Shown: positions 56,006 to 64,000 of the stretch, one piece after another | Layout of the letters: every line of letters begins with the position of its first letter | How positions within the stretch are numbered: the stretch's first letter is position 1 | NCBI RefSeq assembly: GCF_006094395.1 | Contig: NZ_CP035291.1 | Coordinates: 2,170,001-2,234,000, forward strand | Reading direction: 5' to 3' | Length of the DNA stretch: 64,000 nucleotides | Source: Staphylococcus haemolyticus | GTDB taxonomy: Bacteria; Bacillota; Bacilli; Staphylococcales; Staphylococcaceae | The notes under the pieces: generated by a model | Told to the model about the DNA's origin: nothing | The model's database searches: none | What the model saw: the letters and a program-made list of their open reading frames with translations, nothing else | Program-made: the position numbers and the translations under genes

Positions 56006-56275
56006 AAGGCACCTCGTTAATTTAGTTTAGTGATGTTTATTAAATTATACGAAAGTGCTTTATTTTTTTAAAGTATTACAATGTAAAATTACATATAAAT
56101 ACAAAGTATTTTGGCGAGACTCTTGAGGGAACAGGACAAGCTGAAGACTACAGGCTGAAGCTGTCCCCTAAGAAAGCGAGCCAACAATACGGAGTATTGT
56201 AAATAAAGAAGCCAGTAAATGAATTTGTTAAAACTCATTTACTGGCTATTTCTCTAGGGTTTATGTCCCAGACTC
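54337..56275 (-). mobile_element. IS1272-type insertion sequence, copy 2 (IS1182 family)
   Basis: This is the second intact copy, the same length as and apparently identical to copy 1 at 36580, in the same orientation. The terminal repeats GAGTCCGGGACATAAA and TTTATGTCCCAGACTC are conserved. It lies between the convergent ThrE-like and APC genes, 28 and 13 bases from their stop codons. No target duplication is seen. The two copies bracket about 15.8 kb of core genes as direct repeats. Confidence 0.88.
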
Positions 56276-56288
56276 TTTTAAAGTTAAA

Positions 56289-57767
56289 CTATTTATAAGT
56301 ATCATCTACCATATCTTCAACTTCTTTTTCAGAACGATTTAAAATTAATCGACTTAATTCATCATTATCCATTCGTTTCAATTTAGGATAACGGATAACG
56401 AAGAAAATCAGTCCAATTACTAACCATCCACCTAAAGCAATATATGACGGCATTGAGAGCGATGCTGGTGATCCAGGCACTAACAATAACAGAAGGAAAA
56501 TAAATGATACAATCGAACCAAAAATGGCAAATGTCTTATAAACAGGTCCGTACGTATTACTTTCTTTATTAAAACTGAACAACTTAGCTGCAGATAAACA
56601 TGTAATAAAATAAGCAATTGATACGCCAGTTGACGACATATCAACAATCCATGTTAATGCAGTACGACCTAACCAAGGTGCAATTAATGTAACAGCTACT
56701 AAAAAGATAATCGCTACATATGGTGTCTTATATTTAGAATGTAATTTACTAAAAGCAGTTGGCATAATGCCTGAACGCCCCATTGAGAATAACAATCGAC
56801 TTGCACTCATTAAAAATCCATTTAAACCTGTAAATATCCCCATAATAATTGCTATGGCTAATACACCTAAACCAATATAACCAAATGCTGACTGTGTTTC
56901 AGCACCTGTTACCCATAAGTTACCATTTAAACTTGCATTATTAGTACTTAACCAACCTGTGTATAAAATCATTACGACATACGTCAGTGACGCTGCCAAC
57001 AAACTATACACTATCAATTTAAATGTCTTATTAGGTGAAAAGTTAAATTCTTCTGCAGTTTGAGGAATGCTGTCAAAGCCAACATACGCCCAAGGCGCTA
57101 CTGCCACAATCATAATTATAGATGTGAACCAACCTGATTTAGGATTAGCTAATGGTTGTAAATTCTCAAATGCAAAATTATTTCCAAAGAACGAACCGAA
57201 AAACATAAGCAACACAACAATAACCATAGCTACGCAAAAGTAATATTGCAATGAACCTGATACACTTGCACCACGGATTGCTACTAGCATAAAGACAAGT
57301 AATAACACAGTGGCAATAATGATTTCAGTTATGTAAACGTCCCATCCTGCAATCGTGTATAACTTCCCATTATTCAACAAATCCGGAAGTAGAAATTTTA
57401 CTAATAAACTAAATGCCGTTGCATTAAGTGCAACAACACATACATAACCAAATGTTAAAAACCATGATGAGAAAAAACTAACGTATCTACCAAAACTTAA
57501 GTAACTAAATGCAAAGGCGCCACCTGAAACTGGAAATTTTTCTACCAAGGTCCCATAACTTACTGCAATGAGTATCATTAATAATGCACCAATTACGATA
57601 CCTATAGAAGCAGCAATTGGACCAGATTGCTTAATCCAATCTCCAGGTAAAATAAAAGCACCCCAACCTATACATGAGCCATAAGCAATAGCCCAAACAA
57701 ACTTTTCAGAGAGGTTCTGTTTCAAATCGCCTCTATCTATATCCTGATTTTGATTATTTTTACTCAT
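56289..57767 (-). CDS. APC-family amino acid permease
   Basis: This 492-aa amino acid/polyamine/organocation transporter has 12 helices. The substrate-binding unwound segment is AYGSCIGWGAFILPGDW near residue 33. PVSGGAFAFSYLSFGRY near 78 and APWAYVGFDSIPQTAEEF near 225 are APC family marks. A charged C-terminal tail ends with SEKEVEDMVDDTYK. The ATG is preceded by AGGTGAG. The substrate cannot be told from sequence. IS1272 ends 13 bases beyond its stop codon. Confidence 0.88.
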   Translation of the reverse strand: MSKNNQNQDIDRGDLKQNLSEKFVWAIAYGSCIGWGAFILPGDWIKQSGPIAASIGIVIGALLMILIAVSYGTLVEKFPVSGGAFAFSYLSFGRYVSFFSSWFLTFGYVCVVALNATAFSLLVKFLLPDLLNNGKLYTIAGWDVYITEIIIATVLLLVFMLVAIRGASVSGSLQYYFCVAMVIVVLLMFFGSFFGNNFAFENLQPLANPKSGWFTSIIMIVAVAPWAYVGFDSIPQTAEEFNFSPNKTFKLIVYSLLAASLTYVVMILYTGWLSTNNASLNGNLWVTGAETQSAFGYIGLGVLAIAIIMGIFTGLNGFLMSASRLLFSMGRSGIMPTAFSKLHSKYKTPYVAIIFLVAVTLIAPWLGRTALTWIVDMSSTGVSIAYFITCLSAAKLFSFNKESNTYGPVYKTFAIFGSIVSFIFLLLLLVPGSPASLSMPSYIALGGWLVIGLIFFVIRYPKLKRMDNDELSRLILNRSEKEVEDMVDDTYK

Positions 57768-57893
57768 AAAATAAACTCACCTCAAGTATGCTATATACCC
57801 AAAAGGTGAGTTGTTTAATCTATACTATTGACACAATATAAGTGCTTTACAATTTTAAATAAAACTAATAAATTTGATAAATTATGTTAAAAT

Positions 57894-58271
57894 TTATCCT
57901 ACAAATTTAAATGTAGAGATAATAAGCATTAACCAACCCGCGATGAATAATAAACCACCAATTGGCGTAATCGCTCCTAAGATACGGATTTGTGTTAAAG
58001 CTAATATATATAACGAACCACTAAAAAACACCACACCTAGGAAGAGGAACCAACCTGCCCAATTCACATTAATAGATGTTGTACCACTAATAACACCAAT
58101 AATGATTAATCCTAATCCATGGTACATTTGATAATTCACTGCTTTTTCCCAAACTGACATATATTTGTCCGATAATTTACCTTCAAGACCATGTGCACCA
58201 AATGCCCCAGTACCAACTGACATCATTGTACATAGCGCACCTAGTATTATAAATAATTTCATCATATACAT
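57894..58271 (-). CDS. DUF423 family membrane protein (YwdK-like)
   Basis: This 125-aa protein has four hydrophobic helices and the DUF423 signatures [14 protein letters not shown] near residue 21, [17 protein letters not shown] near 40 and [20 protein letters not shown] near 89. Its order with a DUF5327 gene and ung matches the B. subtilis ywdK-ywdI-ung neighbourhood. The function is unknown. Confidence 0.88.
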   Translation of the reverse strand: MYMMKLFIILGALCTMMSVGTGAFGAHGLEGKLSDKYMSVWEKAVNYQMYHGLGLIIIGVISGTTSINVNWAGWFLFLGVVFFSGSLYILALTQIRILGAITPIGGLLFIAGWLMLIISTFKFVG

Positions 58272-58289
58272 TCATTCTCCTCATTCAGT

Positions 58290-58673
58290 TTAAAAATCAA
58301 ATATTGATTCTCCATTACCAATTTCATCATCCGTTACCATTGTATTAGATGGCAAACTATTATTCTGTGACGATTTCATTGAATCTGGAACTTTTCCACC
58401 CATCGCCTCAATTTCTGCAGCAGTCACTTTGGATTTACCTTGTGACGATGATGTGTTTGAACTTTGATTTACTTTTGAAAATGACGTAGTCACAGTATTT
58501 GTAAAATCCTGACCTTGTGATTTTGATGACGCTGGCTTACTTTCGCTGTTAGCATATATTGACGTTAATGTATGAATCGCATACATATGTTTCTCGAATT
58601 GTTGCTCGTTAGTAGCCTCATCAGCTTGCACTAACTCATGTTCAATTAGTTGAATCACTTGCGCTCTATTCAT
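58290..58673 (-). CDS. DUF5327 family protein (YwdI-like)
   Basis: This 127-aa soluble protein has an N-terminal helical part (RAQVIQLIEHELVQADEATNEQQFEKHMYAIHTLTSIY). A long low-complexity Ser/Gln/Lys-rich region and the conserved SKVTAAEIEAMGGKVPDSM element near residue 80 follow. I place it in the DUF5327/YwdI group from context and this motif. It is adjacent to ung, with the start right at the ung stop codon. The function is unknown. Confidence 0.7.
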   Translation of the reverse strand: MNRAQVIQLIEHELVQADEATNEQQFEKHMYAIHTLTSIYANSESKPASSKSQGQDFTNTVTTSFSKVNQSSNTSSSQGKSKVTAAEIEAMGGKVPDSMKSSQNNSLPSNTMVTDDEIGNGESIFDF

Positions 58674-59333
58674 TTAAGCCTCCCCATTCTCGCACCAATT
58701 GATAGGTGATTTACCTTTAGATTCTAAATAACCATTAGTTTTAGAATATGGTTTAGAACCAAAGAAGCCACGATAAGCCGATAACGGACTTGGATGTGGC
58801 GATTTAATAATATAGTGTTTTGATGTATCAATTAATTTAATTTTCTGTTGTGCAGGCTTACCCCATAATATGAATACAACATCATCACGATGTTTCGAAA
58901 TAGCTTGGATCACTTCATCTGTAAATGTTTCCCATCCAATAACCTTATGCGAGTGTGCTTGTCCTTGTCGAACCGTCAGAACAGTATTTAATAACAAGAC
59001 ACCTTCACGAGCCCAATCTTGTAAATGTGGTGATGTCCGATGACACCCGATATCATCTTCCAATTCCTGATACATATTTCTCAAAGAAGGTGGGAATTTA
59101 GCATTAGGTTGCACAGAAAACGCTAAACCATGGGCTTGATTCGGTCCATGATAAGGATCTTGACCTAATATAACCACTTTCACATCTTCAAAAGGTGTTA
59201 AATCAAAAGCTTGATAAATATTGTCTCTATCTGGATAGATGGTTTGTGTTGTATACTCTTTTTCTAAAAAATCGTGCATCTCTTTGAAATCGTGTCGTTC
59301 CGTAATATCATGAAATATTTCTGACCATTCCAT
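58674..59333 (-). CDS. ung: Uracil-DNA glycosylase
   Basis: This 219-aa family 1 uracil-DNA glycosylase removes uracil from DNA. Motif [18 protein letters not shown] carries catalytic Asp59, and [20 protein letters not shown] carries the catalytic His and the minor-groove loop. The ATG at 59333 has GAGGTG 7 bases upstream and gives the S. aureus-like length. The frame extends to a GTG at 59342. It is probably cotranscribed with the DUF5327 and DUF423 genes. Confidence 0.97.
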   Translation of the reverse strand: MEWSEIFHDITERHDFKEMHDFLEKEYTTQTIYPDRDNIYQAFDLTPFEDVKVVILGQDPYHGPNQAHGLAFSVQPNAKFPPSLRNMYQELEDDIGCHRTSPHLQDWAREGVLLLNTVLTVRQGQAHSHKVIGWETFTDEVIQAISKHRDDVVFILWGKPAQQKIKLIDTSKHYIIKSPHPSPLSAYRGFFGSKPYSKTNGYLESKGKSPINWCENGEA

Positions 59334-59472
59334 CGTTTTCACCTCAAGCCATATTTTAACATAATGCTAACCTAATCAGTTATTGATTTTATACATTACT
59401 TCAAGCTAGCACGTAGTCTGATAAACGTGATATTATAAGACATAGATTAGAAATTGTCGGGAGTGAATTTAC

Positions 59473-60303
59473 ATGGCTTTAAAAAAAGTATTAACAATTG
59501 CAGGTTCAGATACAAGTGCGGGAGCTGGTATGCAAGCTGACCTTAAAACATTCCAAGAATTAGACACATACGGCATGGTCGCTTTAACAGCTGTTGTAAC
59601 AATGGATAAGGAAACTTGGTCTCATGATGTGACACCACTTCCTATGGATTTATTTGAAAAGCAACTTGAAACAGCGATTTCAATTGGTCCAGATGCTGTT
59701 AAAACTGGCATGCTAGGCACTCAAGAAATCATTAAACGTGCTGGCGAAGCATTTGAACAATCAGGTGCAAAATATTTCGTAGTAGACCCTGTTATGGTAT
59801 GTAAAGGCGAAGATGAAGTACTTAACCCAGGAAATACTGATGCAATGATTGAATATTTATTACCAAAAGCAACTGTTGTGACACCTAACTTATTTGAAGC
59901 AGGCCAACTTTCTGGTTTAGGTAAATTAACTTCAATCGAAGACATGAAGAAAGCAGCAGACATCATCTTTAATCAAGGCGCTCAACACGTCATTATTAAA
60001 GGTGGTAAAGCGTTAGATCAAGATAAATCTTACGACTTATACTATGACGGTAATACGTTCTACCAATTAACAACAGATATGTTCCAACAAAGCTACAACC
60101 ACGGTGCCGGTTGTACATTCGCAGCCGCTACAACAGCATACTTAGCTAATGGTAAATCACCTAAAGAAGCTGTTATTAGTGCCAAAGCATTTGTTGCTTC
60201 AGCAATTAAAAATGGCTGGAAAATGAACGACTTCGTAGGTCCAGTAGATCATGGTGCCTATAATCGTGTTGAACACATCGATGTAGACGTAACAGAAGTT
60301 TAA
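59473..60303 (+). CDS. pdxK: Pyridoxal/hydroxymethylpyrimidine kinase PdxK
   Basis: This 276-aa ribokinase-fold kinase phosphorylates pyridoxal and related pyrimidines. It starts with the ThiD-like TIAGSDTSAGAGMQADLKTF. The key feature is the Cys pair at exactly 110 (MVCKGEDEV, lid) and 214 (GAGCTFAAA), as in S. aureus PdxK, which uses a dual-Cys charge relay. Many databases call such proteins ThiD. It is a single gene followed by a terminator. Thiamine genes are not adjacent, which favours PdxK. Confidence 0.88.
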   Translation: MALKKVLTIAGSDTSAGAGMQADLKTFQELDTYGMVALTAVVTMDKETWSHDVTPLPMDLFEKQLETAISIGPDAVKTGMLGTQEIIKRAGEAFEQSGAKYFVVDPVMVCKGEDEVLNPGNTDAMIEYLLPKATVVTPNLFEAGQLSGLGKLTSIEDMKKAADIIFNQGAQHVIIKGGKALDQDKSYDLYYDGNTFYQLTTDMFQQSYNHGAGCTFAAATTAYLANGKSPKEAVISAKAFVASAIKNGWKMNDFVGPVDHGAYNRVEHIDVDVTEV

Positions 60304-60336
60304 TAGTAAACACTTAATTTTTATAAACTCAAACTA

Positions 60337-60380
60337 ACCTCCTCAATAAAGTCTTTATTAAGACCATTCATTGAGGAGGT
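60337..60380 (+). terminator. Terminator of pdxK
   Basis: ACCTCCTCAAT (60337-60347) and ATTGAGGAGGT (60370-60380) pair perfectly, with an inner AATAAAG/CTTTATT stem, then ATTTTATTT. Confidence 0.75.
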
Positions 60381-60553
60381 ATTTTATTTAAGTCATTCAC
60401 ATTAATTTAGGCTTATTATAAATTCTAGGTATTAAGTCGTAGAAAGTGATAGGCTATACGTTGTATCCAAAGTTGGTACCTTGGGCCCATGTTTTTATTT
60501 TAAAATTACTTTACTATATTAAGTGTAGAGAGACAAAGGAGGAATTACACATC

Positions 60554-60724
60554 ATGATTATCTACAAGCAAAATATAGAGAATGGTATCCCTATGTACAA
60601 AATCATTACGAAAACCTTCAAGACAATTACGGTAAAATTTGATGAAACGTTTAACAAGAATGAAATCTATAAATTGCTCTCTCTACTAGAAAATGACCTT
60701 GATAACATGAAACTAGGTTATTAA
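60554..60724 (+). CDS. Small hypothetical protein (56 aa)
   Basis: This 56-aa protein starts at the ATG at 60554, chosen because of the strong AAAGGAGG site 11 bases upstream. The open frame extends further but has no other ribosome site. It has a beta-strand-rich first half (MYKIITKTFKTITVKF) and an amphipathic helix with acidic residues. It has no membrane segment and no recognised domain. GTGTA and TACAC flank the ribosome site and could hold it in a small hairpin loop. Confidence 0.6.
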   Translation: MIIYKQNIENGIPMYKIITKTFKTITVKFDETFNKNEIYKLLSLLENDLDNMKLGY

Positions 60725-60880
60725 GTCATTTAGACATCAAGAAGCACAGTAAAAGTGTTTTCCAAATTGAGAATTCAAACAGATGAATTATTCCCAAAAT
60801 TGATTTTAAAGTTCTTATGCCCCCTAATACTATAAGTAACTTTATAAGTCATTAATCATTCCTAAACTCACCTTATTTAA

Positions 60881-60960
60881 ATAGCGTCGATGTTAGACGA
60901 GGATTGTCCCCCCTCGTATGCTTAGAGAGTAACTTTAAGCTTTGCTAACATTGACGCTAT
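60881..60960. ncRNA. Three-way-junction structured element, candidate RNA
   Basis: An 80-base segment folds as a closed three-way junction. P1 is ATAGCGTCGATGTTAG (60881-60896) with CTAACATTGACGCTAT (60945-60960), 16 pairs with one G-U. P2 is ACGAGG (60897-60902) with CCTCGT (60912-60917). P3 is GCTTAGAG (60920-60927) with CTTTAAGC (60933-60940), 8 pairs with one G-U. It has no T tail, so it is not a simple terminator. It could be a small RNA or a miniature mobile repeat. The rest of the 60725-61061 gap shows only the proP terminator. Confidence 0.45.
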
Positions 60961-61015
60961 AATTTTACGTCGTTAATTATTTATAGTACTTCTATTTAAA
61001 GTTAAATGAATTAAA

Positions 61016-61049
61016 AAACGCATTGATGCGAACGTGCATCAATGCGTTT
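61016..61049 (-). terminator. Terminator of proP
   Basis: AAACGCATTGATGC (61016-61029) and GCATCAATGCGTTT (61036-61049) form a perfect 14-bp stem, with a run of T on the minus strand. Confidence 0.85.
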
Positions 61050-61061
61050 AATTGATAATTA

Positions 61062-62468
61062 TTATGCGTTTTTATTTTTCTTAACTTTAATCCACCATAA
61101 TGCTTTTTTAGGATTTGATTCATAAAATTCTAAATCCTTTTTATTGTCAACATTAGGATAAGAACCTTTAAGTGATTTGCCTGCTGTACTTACATGCAAT
61201 ACCGCAATCACAATAAAGCCGATAATACTAATAGCAGTTAAATAATACGCTGGTGCGTAAATGTTACCAGTTGATTCAACTAACCAGGAGTTAACTAACG
61301 GTGTTGTACCACCAAATAGTGAAACTGAAATATTAAATGTAACTGCTAATGTACGATATCTAATATGTGTAAAGAACATTGTTGGTAATGAACCAGGCAT
61401 TGTTGCTTCGTATGTTGATAAGAAGAAACCTAAAATAAACACACCAAGTATAATGAATGGTAATGATTTTGTATTGAGTAAACTAAATGCCACAATACTT
61501 AATAGTGTAAGACCACCAGTACCAATCAAGAATACTTTCTTCTCACCAATTTTATCCGCTAATTTACCGAAGAATAATGCTAACGGAATCATTACTGCCA
61601 TAACACATGTAATTAACACACTTGTAGTTGTTTCATCAATTTTAACAATTTGTCCTAAGTATGTTGGTAAATAAGCAGTAACTGTATAGTTTGTTACATT
61701 GAAGAATACAACTGCTACGAAACATACTAAGATATCTTTAAAGTAATAACGGATAATTGTGAAGAATCCTATGTTATCACGTGCTGGTGTTTCTACATCA
61801 TTTTCATAGATTGGAGATTCTTCAAGTTTACGACGTAAATAAAGTCCAAATAAACCAAGGAATAAACCTAAGATAAATGGAATTCTCCAACCCCACGCTT
61901 CCATTTGTGCATCACTTAAGAAGAAACTTAATAATGCGATCATAATTGAAGCTGCGATATAACCCGATAAAGTTCCAATTTCAAGACCACTACCTAAACT
62001 ATTACGCTTCTTATCTGGTGAAATTTCAGCAATATATGTCATTGCTCCAGCATATTCACCACCAGTAGAAAATCCTTGTAATATTCTAGCGAGCAGTAAG
62101 AGCGCTGGTGCCCATAATCCTATCATATCGTAGTTTGGTAAAACACCTATCGTTAATGTTGATAGAGCCATTAAAATAATAGTCGTCGTCAATACAACTT
62201 TACGACCGTACTTATCACCAATGATTCCAAACACTATCCCACCTATTGGTCGTAATAGGAAGGCAATTGCTAATGCTGCAAATGTAAATATTTGTTGAAT
62301 CTCTGGGTTTTGTACTGGCGAAAAGAAATTCGCTCCGATATATGCCGTAGTGTACGCATAGACACCAAAGTCGAACCATTCCATGGCGTTACCAATACCC
62401 GTGGCAAATACAGTTTTCTTCGCTGTTTGCCCATCGACCATGTTAATTCTATCTTTTTTAAAATCCAT
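61062..62468 (-). CDS. proP: ProP-type proline/betaine MFS transporter
   Basis: This 468-aa major facilitator of the metabolite:H+ symporter group has 12 helices. [20 protein letters not shown] near the N terminus, the loop [10 protein letters not shown] and [21 protein letters not shown] near 115 are hallmarks of the ProP/KgtP subfamily. It probably takes up proline or glycine betaine for osmoprotection. I chose the ATG at 62468; a GTG at 62480 has its ribosome site only one base away. It lies where proP lies in S. aureus. Confidence 0.9.
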   Translation of the reverse strand: MDFKKDRINMVDGQTAKKTVFATGIGNAMEWFDFGVYAYTTAYIGANFFSPVQNPEIQQIFTFAALAIAFLLRPIGGIVFGIIGDKYGRKVVLTTTIILMALSTLTIGVLPNYDMIGLWAPALLLLARILQGFSTGGEYAGAMTYIAEISPDKKRNSLGSGLEIGTLSGYIAASIMIALLSFFLSDAQMEAWGWRIPFILGLFLGLFGLYLRRKLEESPIYENDVETPARDNIGFFTIIRYYFKDILVCFVAVVFFNVTNYTVTAYLPTYLGQIVKIDETTTSVLITCVMAVMIPLALFFGKLADKIGEKKVFLIGTGGLTLLSIVAFSLLNTKSLPFIILGVFILGFFLSTYEATMPGSLPTMFFTHIRYRTLAVTFNISVSLFGGTTPLVNSWLVESTGNIYAPAYYLTAISIIGFIVIAVLHVSTAGKSLKGSYPNVDNKKDLEFYESNPKKALWWIKVKKNKNA

Positions 62469-62661
62469 GACCTGTAACACTCCTTCTATTTATGTTACAT
62501 AATTATACAGACCTAATGAATGTTGTCAAATTACTAAAAATTATATAAATTTCAAAAATACAATATTATTCATTTTACAGAATTTAACAACCTTCTTTTG
62601 TACACGCTTACATAATTTTAATAAAAACAAAAAAGGCTATAATTAAAAATTAATAATTTTA

Positions 62662-62931
62662 TCAATTTCTAATTATAACTAGTTTTACCCCATTAGCTTT
62701 ATTCGAAACAATAATTCGTTCGTTTTCAACCACCTCAAAATCTATTGTTTCATTGATATCAGTGGTTTGAACATACTTGATTTTATAACTAGCCCATTGA
62801 TCATCCATCATAGAAAATACCTTTTCAACGATTAATTGTCCTGGAACGATATACTCATGAATCGGATTTTCGTCATCTACAATTGCTAAATACTGTTCTA
62901 CTATTTCCCTATTAAAAACCATATATTCCAT
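62662..62931 (-). CDS. MaoC-like hotdog-fold small protein
   Basis: This 89-aa protein contains VDDENPIHEYIVPGQLIVEKVF, the shape of the MaoC/hydratase-2 hotdog motif (D-x-N-P-I-H ... P-G). At 89 residues it is a minimal hotdog unit that may pair with the VraC-type protein encoded just upstream, with which it overlaps by 20 bases. A role in acyl-CoA hydration or fatty-acid metabolism is inferred. Confidence 0.6.
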   Translation of the reverse strand: MEYMVFNREIVEQYLAIVDDENPIHEYIVPGQLIVEKVFSMMDDQWASYKIKYVQTTDINETIDFEVVENERIIVSNKANGVKLVIIRN

Positions 62932-63292
62932 CCTCTGAAATAAACGTTTGTTCGATAATCATACGTGTTTTATTATTTTTATTAATTTCCAATTTAAAAA
63001 TAAAACGGTCAAATTGCTTTACTTTTTCAGATTTTTTATGCGTTAAATATGCACAATATTGTATATCGCTTTCTAAATTTTCAAACAATTCAACATTAGT
63101 ACGTACTAATCGTATTGCTTCACCTTTAAAGATTTGAAACATTTTAAATTTAGGCCACAACTTTGCACACATTAGCGGTGGTACTGTGCCGTCATATTCC
63201 TTCCCTATTACACTACAATAAATTCGGACGTCCTCGGAATGAAATTTAAACTCTCTTGTTTCATTGGCGCCACTTTTCAAAGAGTACCGCAT
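62912..63292 (-). CDS. vraC: VraC-like protein (FAS1-type dehydratase fold)
   Basis: This 126-aa protein starts REFKFHSEDVRIYCSVIGKEYDGTVPPLMCAKLWPKF, which fits an N-terminal FAS1-like dehydratase/hotdog half and matches my recollection of S. aureus VraC. It lies directly after the thiolase VraB, overlapping it by about 30 bases, and before the MaoC-like gene. In S. aureus vraABC respond to vancomycin exposure. The biochemical role is unproven. Confidence 0.7.
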   Translation of the reverse strand: MRYSLKSGANETREFKFHSEDVRIYCSVIGKEYDGTVPPLMCAKLWPKFKMFQIFKGEAIRLVRTNVELFENLESDIQYCAYLTHKKSEKVKQFDRFIFKLEINKNNKTRMIIEQTFISEDGIYGF

Positions 63293-64000
63293 TTCCCATA
63301 CCTCCTCCTATACCCATCGTAGCAATTCCATATTGCCAATTAGGTAAGTTTAATAATCTAGCAACTAATGCCGCGCCACTAGCACTATATGGATGTCCAG
63401 TAGCAATCGCACCTCCCCATTGATTTACCTTGTCCAAACCTAAATGCAACTCATTTATAGATGCCAGCACTTGAGAACTAAATGCTTCGTTCAGTTCAAT
63501 GGCTGATATATCTTCAATATTTAATTTCTGCCTTTTCAATAATTGAGAAACTGCGGGTACTGGACCTATCCCTAATAAGGTTGGATCCACACCTGTTGTA
63601 ACAGCATCTCTATATAACATTCCCCATTTAATCCCCATTGCCACAGCCATTTCCTTTTCCATTATTAAAGCTATTCCGGCACCATCATTCTTCATGCAAC
63701 TATTACCAACTGTAACTGTACCATTTGGTAATATTGGACGTAATCTATGTAAACGCGCCTCAGTCAGATTTGGCTTTAAACTTTCATCCCTATCAAACAA
63801 CGCTCCTTTAATTGTAAGAGGAACAATCTCACGGTTAATATCACCATTATTAAAATGCGTTGCCACTAACCGATGACTACGTGCTGCAAATAAGTCTTGA
63901 TCATTACGAGATATATTATAATGTTGTGCGACATTCTCAGCTGCTTCTATCATGCTTGGATCTTGACCTTCAGGTGCAAATGATGCACGCTCAAAAAATT
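63261..64000 (-). CDS. vraB: Thiolase VraB (partial, C-terminal part)
   Basis: The C-terminal 246 codons of an acetyl-CoA acetyltransferase-like protein are present, and the N terminus with the first active-site Cys is outside the window. NEAFSSQVLASINE and the catalytic His in GGAIATGHPYSASGAALV are present. The second catalytic Cys of thiolases (C-I-G-G-G-x-G) is replaced by Gly in ATMGIGGGMGNAVLFE. It is followed by vraC in overlapping frames, as in the S. aureus vraABC group. The substitution raises doubt about full thiolase activity. Confidence 0.85.
   Translation of the reverse strand, partial: FFERASFAPEGQDPSMIEAAENVAQHYNISRNDQDLFAARSHRLVATHFNNGDINREIVPLTIKGALFDRDESLKPNLTEARLHRLRPILPNGTVTVGNSCMKNDGAGIALIMEKEMAVAMGIKWGMLYRDAVTTGVDPTLLGIGPVPAVSQLLKRQKLNIEDISAIELNEAFSSQVLASINELHLGLDKVNQWGGAIATGHPYSASGAALVARLLNLPNWQYGIATMGIGGGMGNAVLFEKWRQ

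Noticed and set aside
60420-60553. Possible T-box or riboswitch before the 56-aa gene, suggested by TTGGTACC and TGGGCCCA
   Set aside because: No T-box TGGN sequence with antiterminator/terminator pair could be built, and no terminator precedes the gene.
61261-61674. 137-aa open frame on the plus strand
   Set aside because: Antisense shadow of proP; its Pro/Asn/Lys-rich product has no domain and the frame has no ribosome site.

Overview
The window is a 64 kb piece of a low-GC staphylococcal chromosome. The order of housekeeping genes (tag/tar wall teichoic acid genes, mntR, mnh2 antiporter, sarA, argS, hypR-merA, mevalonate kinases, lipL-pta, hemQ, ung, pdxK, proP, vraC-vraB) matches the Staphylococcus core backbone. 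Two intact copies of an IS1272-type element (IS1182 family) and the sarA sequence point to a coagulase-negative species, plausibly of the S. haemolyticus group. The species is an inference only.

Layout. 1-5.3 kb: wall teichoic acid synthesis and export (tagD partial, tagX, tagB, tagG, divergent tagH, tagA). 5.5-12 kb: an M50-type membrane protease, mntR, a CPA1 Na+/H+ antiporter, an M20 peptidase/deacylase and two small membrane proteins; the mntABC transporter that sits beside mntR in S. aureus is absent. 12-18.6 kb: the seven-gene mnh2 (Mrp) antiporter operon, preceded by a small tyrosine recombinase that lacks its catalytic Tyr. 18.7-22.3 kb: a DUF1659/DUF2922 pair, a DMT-type permease, an HlyD-like adaptor and sarA with its promoters and double terminator. 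22.4-31 kb: two alpha/beta hydrolases with altered nucleophiles, a secreted protein, a HAD hydrolase, an iron/B12-type permease and lipoprotein without an ATPase, a MerR/TipAS regulator and an endonuclease III-like glycosylase. 31-33.3 kb: argS with a DUF1934 gene.

33.4-38.5 kb is the most variable stretch. It holds an Fst/PepA1-type type I toxin-antitoxin locus with clear direct repeats, two paralogous multi-TM proteins (DUF5079-like) with the tail of a lost gene between them, a glutamine-amidotransferase gene broken by one nonsense codon, and IS1272 copy 1. 38.5-54.3 kb is conserved core: ywhD, an HD phosphohydrolase, the hypR-merA hypochlorite-response operon with a palindromic operator over its -10 box, csp, mvaK1-mvaD-mvaK2, lipL-pta, hemQ and a two-part ThrE-like exporter. 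IS1272 copy 2 follows, then an APC permease, DUF423/DUF5327/ung, pdxK, a 56-aa protein, a three-way-junction structured element, proP, and the vraC-vraB end cut by the window edge.

The observations most worth a second look are the complete fst-like toxin-antitoxin locus, the two IS1272 copies sitting exactly where bidirectional terminators of convergent genes should be (with transposase stop codons borrowed from flanking DNA), the 80-bp three-way junction near 60.9 kb, the catalytically defective recombinase at the head of mnh2, and the hypR operator. No tRNA, rRNA, CRISPR array or prophage was seen. All family assignments were made by reading motifs, without database searches.
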